A stretch of 64,000 bases of DNA, taken from NCBI GenBank assembly GCA_021234155.1, contig JAJEKV010000663.1:1-64000 (forward strand), read 5' to 3'. Made by a program: the position numbers and the translations under genes. How positions within the stretch are numbered: the first letter of the stretch is position 1; every line of letters starts with the position of its first letter. Under the pieces are notes generated by a model. The model ran no database searches and was not told where the DNA came from. It worked only from the letters and a program-made list of their open reading frames with translations. The stretch is from Isoetes taiwanensis (taxonomy: Eukaryota > Streptophyta > Lycopodiopsida > Isoetales > Isoetaceae). Shown piece by piece: positions 34,404 through 43,732 of the stretch.

Positions 34404-34415
<12 letters not shown>
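34331..34415 (+). repeat. 3'-terminal structured region of element A
   Basis: GGAGGGTCCCTTTGTTAGCA with its complementary half AAAGGGATCCTCC forms a hairpin. It is followed after about 30 bp by TGCCTTCCGGTAGGAGGTAGG and then (AT)n. The same arrangement occurs, inverted, at 39663-39750 in element B, so this is the defined 3' end of the family. Confidence 0.7.

Positions 34416-34444
<29 letters not shown>
34416..34444. repeat. (AT)n at the A/A' junction
   Basis: Pure AT dinucleotide between the 3' terminus of element A and the downstream copy of its 5' arm. Confidence 0.95.
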
Positions 34445-34447
<3 letters not shown>

Positions 34448-36785
34448 TCGCAATATTTTAATCTATTGTAGTCTGCTGTATTCTAGTTTACTTCAGAATG
34501 CTGGGCATAGCATAATAAGTTGGACACATCATGAGGACTTATAATCCATGGACCAGTTTAATCCATGGCATAGGGCAGATAACATTAGGTTTAAGGTTTT
34601 TTTTGGCTGGAGCATTATCCACCCTGGAACATGGTTAATTTGAAGGGGCATTAATTGCCTTTATCCTTGCATGTCCAAGTGAGCATCTAATAGTGCTACA
34701 AAAAAGGTTGAATACACTTGCCCTAATTTGGGTATATCCCAACCCCTATGGTATGAATTATGGAATGAAATGATAAGGGGTGAAGGATAAATATTGATGA
34801 GCATTTTCTACCCCCTAGTAGTTAAATTAAGGATGGATTAAATTAGGATTATGATTACAGGCCAATGGTTGGTGGGAATACGAATATGAAGTTGTTGCAT
34901 GGGTCAGGAATTGGGGGTGATAGGGGCAAACATCCCAAGGTATAAAATGACTATGGGTATTATGGCGTTTATATGGGCACTTGGTAACTTATGCTCGAAA
35001 TATGTTACACCTAATTAACTAATATTTTTCAATGGTAGTTACACCAACAGTTTTGTTGGCTAACCCTAATTTGAAAGGCAACCCTAACGATGGGGTGTCG
35101 TCTACGACGGCCTTGGGCTGATAGGTGCTGACGGATCCCTAACGAACCATGGATGACCTTTTCGGAGTTTGTTACATGCAAAATATCGACATCTCGGATT
35201 GATCAAGACAGGTAACCAGCTGTTATGTTCCCTTTTCTTAATCTTCTTGTTATATTTGCTTAAGACAGACTGGTTTTTGGTTTTCTCGTAATCTGGTTTA
35301 GCCTCCATGCTATATAATATGATCAGATCCCTCTACCATGAACACGAATTTTGGCATGAGTAAGGCTGGCCGACCTGAGGGTGTGTGCAATAAAGGGCAG
35401 ACCAGATCTAAACTCATTGAATTCCTTAGAAGGAATGGCTTAGAGCATAGTAGCCCGCAGCCTACTAAAGCTCAACTGTTAGAGATGTGCAGAGCCCATG
35501 GATTAGATCCAAATAGGGACAAGAGTGATTCTGGAATTATAAAATTCCTCCCTAGTCTGAATGCATGTGGGAATATCTCTAGATCTGGTAATACAACAAA
35601 TGCAATGTGGAGATTGTTGTCGACTGAAATTGATGAAATTGAGGAAGATTGGATGATGGAGTGCAACCAAATCAGGTTCCTACAATTGAATTGTCTAATA
35701 CTGGTTTCCTAACCATTTTATGTAATACTCACTGTTATGATAGAATGATTCTTAGTGGCATTAGTATTGCATGTCACAATAATTGTAGACATAACAGGCT
35801 AGCATGCTAGTAGATTACTACAGTTCTGCATGAATTGCTTATTCGAAATTAAGATGTAATGTTATAATCCATAGGTTGATAACATCTGGTTAAGGTATAT
35901 TTATGTTAAATTGTGGGTAAAGGGCAGAAATGCCAAGAGAGTTCATTGCTTACCTGTTAGCAGTAGGATTTTTTACCCTCTTAAGGCTAATTAGTTCTAT
36001 TTGCTGCAGGTAACCGAGCTCTCTTCTCCTGCATCTGGTTCTGTTTTTTGCATGGAAGCATGAATGATTGAAGAATGTTTTTATGTACTACTGTATTTTT
36101 ATTGTATACAAAGTTTATGGTAAGTTTTTGATCCCTTCAAGTTTAATTATTCAATGGAGTAACTGTATGGTAAACTCTTAATCCTTTTGTGTATTGATAT
36201 TTTGAAAATTATTTATGGCTGTTTTTTACTGCTTGATAAAACATGTTTGGAGCACCTTGAAGTAATTTATGGTAATATAATTATGGATCTCAGCCTTTGA
36301 CTGCATTTTCTTATTCTGTTTCCATACTTGCATACTTTTTGGTTCATCCAGTGGTTTTAAATTTGCATGGTGTTTTCCTGGTTAATTTTATGATTTTGGG
36401 TATGGCCCTTCTTTTTAGATCATGCTGGGATTTGACACATCTACAGTTCTCTTCAAACAGTCTATTCTAAATTGTTGTACAAGTTATTTTACAAGTTATT
36501 TAGCAATTTGATGGTACAGCATATTGCTTGTTGGGGATGATTTCCTTTTGCTACATGTATTGGAAAAGGTTAATGTGTATCAAAGTAGTATGGTCAAGGT
36601 TAAATAATTGTATTAAATGAGTTGAGCTGGTCCTTATCTTTAGACTTTTTGTCTATGGTTAAACTATTATATGGTTACATGATCTCTAAGGGCTCCCTCT
36701 TTAGGGTCCAATAAATTCAGTAGTCTTATTTAGTTAGGTTAAGGCTATTTGAATGTCTAGTCAAGTAGAGGCTTGGTTAGGCCAA

Positions 36786-36794
<9 letters not shown>
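34441..36794 (+). repeat. 3' pseudo-LTR-like arm A' (copy of 26101-28464)
   Basis: It repeats the element 5' region and stops within the first intron at GCCAATCTATATAT, which passes into (AT)n. CAG/CTG spellings are kept here where the other copy has CCG, CG or TTTG, so this is the better-read copy. Confidence 0.9.
35338..35677 (+). CDS. SAP-like first exon in arm A', open frame
   Basis: Open from ATG 35338; a second ATG at 35356 gives MSKAGRPEGVCNKGQTRSKL, matching element B's MSKAGRQLG start, so 35356 is the likely start. The SAP-like segment is LIEFLRRNGLEHSSPQPTKA then QLLEMCRAHGLDPNRDKSD. It ends EEDWMMECNQI at the donor CAATCAG/GTTCCT equivalent. As arm A' stops inside the intron, this exon has no downstream partner in its own copy. 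Confidence 0.55.

Positions 36795-36849
<55 letters not shown>
36787..36849. repeat. (AT)n at the tail-to-tail junction of A' and B'
   Basis: About 63 bp of AT dinucleotide joining two oppositely oriented repeat arms. Confidence 0.95.
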
Positions 36850-36852
<3 letters not shown>

Positions 36853-39624
36853 AGCCTAGACTAAATCCTTATGACTAATCTAAGCATCCAAATAAACTCA
36901 ACAGAATTTATTGGACTTATCAGTCCCAAACAAGTTTGGGGAGCCTTAGGGATAAAAAATTTAAAAACCATGAACAAATTATACTAAGTTGGCAGTTAAT
37001 ATCCTACTGAAGACCAAGGGCAATACATATCTTAAAGAAATCATATCACTCAAAGATCCAAAGATCAGCCTAATACATAGATTTTCAAAAGACCATAGAA
37101 ATGACTCCAAAGAAACATTAACCTCATTTTAAACCAAAATCCTTAAGCCAAAGAAAAACTCAGTAGAACACAATTTAAATAGAAGTCATACTACAAGGGA
37201 TTTCATAAAAAACATATCCTGAATTGAGACAAAAATCTGGAGTTAAAAAATCAGAATTAAAATCTTACATATATGTCCAATAGCATCCTTCTAGCAGCAA
37301 GCATTATAAGAGAAATATATACCTGATCACTTAAACAAATTTTACATAACAAGTCACATATATCCAGAGATGATATTTTCAGTTTGCTTATACTGCTGCC
37401 TTTAAAACTTCAACCACAAATTCGTGAGAGAAGGGAAGACGGTTACCTGCAGTCCAACAAACACAAGTTAGCTAAAAAGGTAAAATGTGAATGGACTAGC
37501 AGGTAAGCAGTGTTTTCCCTTGGCTTATCGCCCTTTACTCACAACGTAACCATTAACTTTAGAACAAGATCAATAGTAACATTAGGACAGAATACAGTTC
37601 AATTAAGCATCCATGCAACACATGCCACATGCTGAAGTAAAACATTACAATTGAACCAAATAGAACCTGATTTTGCTGAATCTCATTTTCAGAGATCAAT
37701 TCTTCATCATCTTCATCCATCTCTATGCTATCAGGAACAGAGTCAATCACTTTACTGCTGCCAGCAGCCTCATTGCCTTTACCATTTGCCATGCTGCTAC
37801 AAGGCGTGATAGGGTTAAATTTCTTGATGCACATATTATTTTCTTTGTTAACATCAAACCCTCTGCTTCTGCAAAGCTCCAGAAGCTGAGCCTTCGTGGG
37901 CTGCACCCCACTGGGCTCTATACCAGCTCTCCTAAGAATCTCGATCAGTTTTGCTATTGTAAGGTCCATGTTGGGCATCCCCAGCTGTCTTCCAGCCTTG
38001 CTCATGATAGAAATGAAGGCAAATAAAGGCAAATACACATTTCGAATAACTGGCTTCCATTTATAGGGCAGCGAAACTTCATTAGTGCCACTAATCCTCA
38101 ATTCCCTGTTATGATCCGATCTGCTTACCTGGGTTAATACAAAGCTTAAAAGAAATCAATATCTGGCCTACAGCTGCCCAGCATTGCATGTAACAACCTG
38201 TATCCATCACATCCCGCAGAAGTTAGTTAGGCATCCGTCACACCTTCGTCAAGCTCAATCGTGTTTCCATACTTTAGGGTTTCTCGCAACCCTAATCTTT
38301 TTCCTTACGTAAAAACCAAATAAATAAAACAAATATCAATATATCAAGACCTTTACAATTTTGGTAATATTTATTTACGCTCTACATGTAGACGAACCTT
38401 CAAAAAGCATCATGTGCCTCAACCAATTATAAATGTCGTAACCATTGTTACCCATAAGTTGTATCATATACAACTCACACCTCACCATAAATAATGCACC
38501 ATACCTCATACCCCATACAACTCACATTTGGCCAATCAAAGGTAAAACAAAATTGCAAAGAATCTTTTTACTTTTCTGCAGTATAATCCTATGCCAATAA
38601 AAGTCCAAAACACTGTATCAGTTTATGTGTCTCCGTAGATTTCCACTAAACTTCAATCTCTGTTGCATCCTTAAGCTCAATAAAGGCTATACACCATAAA
38701 TACCTCTTAATATTCCTTATGTTAGTTTTGTGCATGTCTACCATGAACCAAGTAGAGACATTCTAATAATGGCCATTGCCATTCCATTTTCCAAACCATA
38801 TGTCTTGCTAACCATACAATATCCTCATGAACACAATAATTACTCCGATGCCACCATTATTTTGGCAATCCCAAAGGAGGAAACACAACTGGTCAAAACC
38901 TTAATGTACCTACCCATAATCTTCTAAATATCATAAAATTGCACTTAGTGTCCCCAAAAGCTAAAGCTAAAGTTAAGTATACCCCTTTGGAGAATACCAA
39001 ATAATCAACTCAACCATCGATTGTAACACATACCTTCTTGATACTTTCAAACCTTAGTTCATCTTTGTAAGCCAAACAAACTTGTTTTAGGAGTCATAAA
39101 AGCCAACCTGCCATCAAGTATTAGTTCAAACATACAGTCATAACGGTTTGAACCCCCAATCATTGCAAAATCTTTTAACCAAAAAATTGCCTAAGCCAAA
39201 TCAGAGGGGTATGCTTATTTCCCCATGTTCTCAGATTTCAGTACTAGGTTTATGCCATGCAATCCTCAAGCCCCAACGGAGTCCTTATGCATTATATTGT
39301 TTAAACACATCTTGCCTCCAAGTTTTTGTCACAACATGCGGCTACCATACTCCTCATTGTGTTACAAAACTTAACACAGATCTGTCAAGGCCAAAGCCCG
39401 CAAAAACAATATGATACTGCCCATTTAGTCAATTAAATCCAGAGTGGTAAACATACCTTCCTTATGTTTTCAAATGATGTAAGCCCATCCGTCTTGAGAT
39501 AACCAAACAGAGATCCATGTTTCCCATTGTTGTAACATACCTTGTCTCCAATATTGTGCAGAAGCTGAGTCTAAAGTCATAATGTTGATTGCTAAGAAAT
39601 CATACTACTGCCACCATACTTACC
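36843..39624 (-). repeat. 3' pseudo-LTR-like arm B' (copy of 40950-43732)
   Basis: On the minus strand it carries the 5' part of element B including the SAP-like exon and stops in the first intron at CTAGGCTAGGTATATAT. Differences from the other copy cluster at CAG/CTG sites, for example AACCTGATTTTGCTG versus AACCACGATTTTCTTTG (37666/41770). Confidence 0.9.
37665..38101 (-). CDS. SAP-like first exon in arm B'
   Basis: Minus frame open from 38101. The likely start is the internal MSKAGRQLGMPNMDL (ATG about 38005), matching element A. The SAP-like part is IAKLIEILRRAGIEPSGVQP then TKAQLLELCRSRGFDVNKEN, followed by an acidic tail SIEMDEDDEELISENEIQQN. The donor CAAAATCAG/GTTCTATTTG lies at the exon end, the same position as in element A. 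Confidence 0.55.
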
Positions 39625-39642
39625 ACAGAATAGCCAAAGCCC

Positions 39643-39662
39643 GCATATATATATATATATAT
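39643..39662. repeat. (AT)n at the B'/B junction
   Basis: A short TA run between arm B' and the conserved 3' terminus of element B, mirroring the A/A' junction. Confidence 0.9.
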
Positions 39663-39760
39663 AACCTGCCTCCTACCGGAAGGCAAAGAAGATCCCGTTA
39701 CTGGTAACACAGAGACTGGAGGGTCCCTATGTTACCATAGGGACCCTCAAGCCAACTGCT
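39663..39760 (-). repeat. 3'-terminal structured region of element B
   Basis: On the minus strand GAGGGTCCCTATGGTAACAT with ATAGGGACCCTC forms the hairpin, then TGCCTTCCGGTAGGAGGCAGG and (AT)n. Compared with A, several stem positions differ while pairing is kept (CTTTG/CAAAG versus CTATG/CATAG). Confidence 0.7.
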
Positions 39761-39885
39761 TTGTTTTTAGCAATGAAAAAGTATAAATTGTTTTGGCACT
39801 GTGGCCATAATTATATGCAAAGCATATACAGTCAAACCAAACAAACATAGCAGAAACCATTGTAGTCATCATGTAAACTGTAAAT

Positions 39886-40799
39886 TTATATTCCTGCTGC
39901 ATTATTCCATAACAAAAATTCTGTACAAAGGTATAGATACGAAGACAGTAGTATTAACTGAAAAAAGCTAAAAGAACTGCAAGGGATTACCAGAAAGTTG
40001 CCAAGTGTCTTGCACTTTTTGCTCAAGAACTCAGGTCCAAAGGGTAAATCTAGTTCCAGCTTAGTGATATGTTTGGTGACGGATAATGCATCCTGCTTAG
40101 CCTTTTTGACTTCATCATTGCTAAAGTTGGCCAACCTGATCCATTGTTCAACACTGATGGGTGCAATAACTCCCATATTTTTGCTTTCCCATAAAGCCTG
40201 GTGGAATTGCTCTGCATGAATCTCTATATTTCTGCTGGACATTATGGGAAACATGCCACAATTAAACAGATTAAGCTCAGCAAGGTTATACCTCTTCAAG
40301 GCGAAACGTACATTCTACCCAGGTTCCTCAGCTAAGTTCGGCTCCTGTTGCCTTGTATTTGTAGGAGCTCTTATGCTGAACAGGCAATTTGCTGTGATAG
40401 CAGGTTGTGGGCCAGCCTTTCTAACAGTTTTGTCTTCCCTTGCTTTATAAGTGATCTTTAAAGCATTTGAGGCACTCAAAACAGTCAATCCAGTAATAAA
40501 TGCTAGTTTATCCACCTCATCCTTATCATCTGCTAAAACATGAGCAGCAAGCAGCATCTTGTACGAGGAATCAATAAGGCCATCACAAAGAGTCGGATCA
40601 TACTCCACTTTATTAAACTGCGCCACCAAATCCAGCATATTGTTCATCCCAAAGAACAGGTTAACCGATATTTCCTCACCCACCAGTAAAGAAACCTCCT
40701 TGCAAATAAACTATTTGTGCAAGTTAATTTGTGCAATTTGTGCTTGCTCTTCACTGTTGGGAATCATTTCTGGGGCCCCACCAACTGGAGCACCCTCCT
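39886..40799 (-). CDS. middle exon(s) of element B protein
   Basis: After acceptor ATGTATATAG (about 40800) it reads EGAPVGGAPEMIPNSEEQAQ. Then come FICKEVSLLVGEEISVNLFF, ILADDKDEVDKLAFITGLTV-like sequence (read as LADDKDEVDKLAFITGL), CLFSIRAPTN, and from 40299 NLAELNLFNCGMFPIMSSRN, EIHAEQFHQALWESKNMGVI and LDLPFGPEFLSKKCKTLG. Each block aligns with element A. A stop near 40718 and a shift near 40310 interrupt it. Conservation of these blocks across two divergent subfamilies implies a selected function in the element, which is not identified. Confidence 0.55.
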
Positions 40800-40916
40800 A
40801 TATACATGCACATAATCATAAATCTTGAGAAATTATTAATCAGAAATTATAGAAAACATATTCAGAGGTTGAACTGAAGAAATAATTTAAAGTAAAGGAG
40901 ATTTCCCTAAGGCCCA

Positions 40917-40935
40917 CACTAGTATAACTAGTGTC
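40917..40935 (-). other. palindromic hairpin beside the repeat-arm boundary, element B
   Basis: ACACTAGTATAACTAGTGT, a perfect 8-bp inverted repeat, sits 15 bp from the point where arm B' stops. It is the counterpart of 28480-28496 in element A. Confidence 0.5.
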
Positions 40936-40949
40936 CTGAAATCGTGTAA

Positions 40950-43732
40950 TATATACCTAGCCTAGACTAAATCCTTATGACTAATCTAAGCATCCAAATA
41001 AACTCAACAGAATTTATTGGACTTATCAGTCCCAAACAAGTTTGGGGAGCCTTAGGGATAAAAAATTTAAAAACCATGAACAAATTATACTAAGTTGGCA
41101 GTTAATATCCTACTGAAGACCAAGGGCAATACATATCTTAAAGAAATCATATCACTCAAAGATCCAAAGATCAGCCTAATACATAGATTTTCAAAAGACC
41201 ATAGAAATGACTCCAAAGAAACATTAACCTCATTTTAAACCAAAATCCTTAAGCCAAAGAAAAACTCAGTAGAACACAATTTAAATAGAAGTCATACTAC
41301 AAGGGATTTCATAAAAAACATATCCTGAATTGAGACAAAAATCTGGAGTTAAAAAATCAGAATTAAAATCTTACATATATGTCCAATAGCATCCTTCTAG
41401 CAGCAAGCATTATAAGAGAAATATATACCTGATCACTTAAACAAATTTTACATAACAAGTCACATATATCCAGAGATGATATTTTCAGTTTGCTTATCTT
41501 GCTGCCTTTAAAACTTCAACCACAAATTCGTGAGAGAAGGGAAGCGGTTACCCTGCAGTCCAACAAACACAAGTTAGCTAAAAAGGTAAAATGTGAATGG
41601 ACTAGCAGGTAAGCAGTGTTTTCCCTTGGCTTATCGCCCTTTACTCACAACGTAACCATTAACTTTAGAACAAGATCAATAGTAACATTAGGACAGAATA
41701 CAGTTCAATTAAGCATCCATGCAACACATGCCCATCGCTGAAGTAAAACATTACAATTGAACCAAATAGAACCACGATTTTCTTTGAATCTCATTTTCAG
41801 AGATCAATTCTTCATCATCTTCATCCATCTCTATGCTATCAGGAACAGAGTCAATCACTTTACTGCTGCCAGCAGCCTCATTGCCTTTACCATTTGCCAT
41901 GCTGCTACAAGGCGTGATAGGGATAAATTTCTTGATGCACATATTATTTTCTTTGTTAACATCAAACCCTCTGCTTCTGCAAAGCTCCAGAAGCTGAGCC
42001 TTCGTGGGCTGCACCCCACTGGGCTCTATACCAGCTCTCCTAAGAATCTCGATCAGTTTTGCTATTGTAAGGTCCATGTTGGGCATCCCCAGCTGTCTTC
42101 CAGCCTTGCTCATGATAGAAATGAAGGCAAATAAAGGCAAATACACATTTCGAATAACTGGCTTCCATTTATAGGGCAGCGAAACTTCATTAGTGCCACT
42201 AATCCTCAATTCCCTGTTATGATCCGATCTGCTTACCTGGGTTAATACAAAGCTTAAAAGAAATCAATATCCGCCTTTGGTGCCCCAAAGATTGCATGTA
42301 ACAACTTTGTATCCATCACATCCCGCAGAAGTTAGTTAGGCATCCGTCACACCTTCGTCAAGCTCAATCGTGTTTCCATACTTTAGGGTTTTCCGGAACC
42401 CTAATCTTTTTCCTTACGTAAAAACCAAATAAATAAAACAAATATCAATATATCAAGACCTTTACAATTTTGGTAATATTTATTTACGCTCTACATGTAG
42501 ACGAACCTTCAAAAAGCATCATGTGCCTCAACCAATTATAAATGTCGTAACCATTGTTACCCATAAGTTGTATCATATACAACTCACACCTCACCATAAA
42601 TAATGCACCATACCTCATACCCCATACAACTCACATTTGGCCAATCAAAGGTAAAACAAAATTGCAAAGAATCTTTTTACTTTTCTGCAGTATAATCCTA
42701 TGCCAATAAAAGTCCAAAACACTGTATCAGTTTATGTGTCTCCGTAGATTTCCACTAAACTTCAATCTCTGTTGCATCCTTAAGCTCAATAAAGGCTATA
42801 CACCATAAATACCTCTTAATATTCCTTATGTTAGTTTTGTGCATGTCTACCATGAACCAAGTAGAGACATTCTAATAATGGCCATTGCCATTCCATTTTC
42901 CAAACCATATGTCTTGCTAACCATACAATATCCTCATGAACACAATAATTACTCCGATGCCACCATTATTTTGGCAATCCCAAAGGAGGAAACACAACTG
43001 GTCAAAACCTTAATGTACCTACCCATAATCTTCTAAATATCATAAAATTGCACTTAGTGTCCCCAAAAGCTAAAGCTAAAGTTAAGTATACCCCTTTGGA
43101 GAATACCAAATAATCAACTCAACCATCAGTGTAACACATACCTTCTTGATACTTTCAAACCTTAGTTCATGCTGTAAGCCAGCAAACTTGTTTTTAGGAG
43201 TCATAAAAGCCAACCTGCCATCAAGTATTAGTTCAAACATACAGTCATAACGGTTTGAACCCCCAATCATTGCAAAATCTTTTAACCAAAAAATTGCCTA
43301 AGCCAAATCAGAGGGGTATGCTTATTTCCCCATGTTCTCAGATTTCAGTACTAGGTTTATGCCATGCAATCCTCAAGCCCCAACGGAGTCCTTATGCATT
43401 ATATTGTTTAAACACATCTTGCCTCCAAGTTTTTGTCACAACATGCGGCTACCATACTCCTCATTGTGTTACAAAACTTAACACAGATCTGTCAAGGCCA
43501 AAGCCCGCAAAAACAATATGATACTGCCCATTTAGTCAATTAAATCCAGAGTGGTAAACATACCTTCCTTATGTTTTCAAATGATGTAAGCCCATCCGTC
43601 CTGAGATAACCAAACAGAGATCCATGTTTCCCATTGTTGTAACATACCTTGTCTCCAATATTGTGCAGAAGCTGAGTCTAAAGTCATAATGTTGATTGCT
43701 AAGAAATCATACTACTGCCACCATACTTACCT
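40950..43732 (-). repeat. 5' pseudo-LTR-like arm of element B
   Basis: Copy of 36843-39624. It ends on the right at CTTACCTGTGTATG, about 30 bp short of the B' 5' end, as if slightly 5'-truncated. The A/T-rich region upstream of the SAP-like exon (42240-43700) has no credible gene. Confidence 0.9.
41760..42209 (-). CDS. SAP-like first exon of element B
   Basis: Minus frame with MSKAGRQLGMPNMDL start (ATG about 42113) and the same SAP-like motif as 37665-38101. The exon end differs at two CTG sites (ATTTTCTTTG for ATTTTGCTG), which alters the donor region (NEIQRKS instead of NEIQQNQ). This is likely a sequence artefact. Confidence 0.5.

Larger units (their letters stand above)
26101..34415 (+). 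mobile_element. Penelope-like intron-bearing retroelement A
   Basis: It runs from the (AT)n edge at 26101 to a conserved 3' terminus (TGCCTTCCGGTAGGAGGTAGG) just before (AT)n at 34416. Order: 5' repeat arm with first exon (26101-28464), middle exon (28577 to about 29410), decayed stretch, last exon with RT (30372-32421), antisense B3-like gene (33132-34039), 3' hairpin. A 2.35 kb copy of its 5' part follows at 34441-36794. Retained introns, pseudo-LTR-like direct repeats and the RT type all fit the Penelope-like class. No GIY-YIG endonuclease is visible, so an endonuclease-deficient lineage or loss is possible. Confidence 0.65.
39663..43732 (-). mobile_element. Penelope-like element B, RT-less
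   Basis: Minus strand. The 3' terminus TGCCTTCCGGTAGGAGGCAGG and hairpin are shared with element A. Coding blocks are homologous to A's first and middle exons. Going from B's middle exon (ending about 39886) to its 3' hairpin (39750) there is only about 140 bp, so the whole RT exon and B3-like region are absent. It is a deletion derivative that would need RT in trans. Its 5' arm (40950-43732) is duplicated downstream as B'. Confidence 0.65.

Noticed and set aside
26101-34415. Hammerhead ribozyme in the pseudo-LTR arms
   Set aside because: Expected for many Penelope-like elements, but I found no convincing CTGANGA...GAAA core; TTGATGAGC near 26455 has no partner.
32422-34415. GIY-YIG endonuclease downstream of RT
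   Set aside because: The antisense frame with KEYSIYIATVGG superficially recalls it, but it is on the wrong strand and lacks the Gly-Ile-Tyr...Tyr-Ile-Gly pair.
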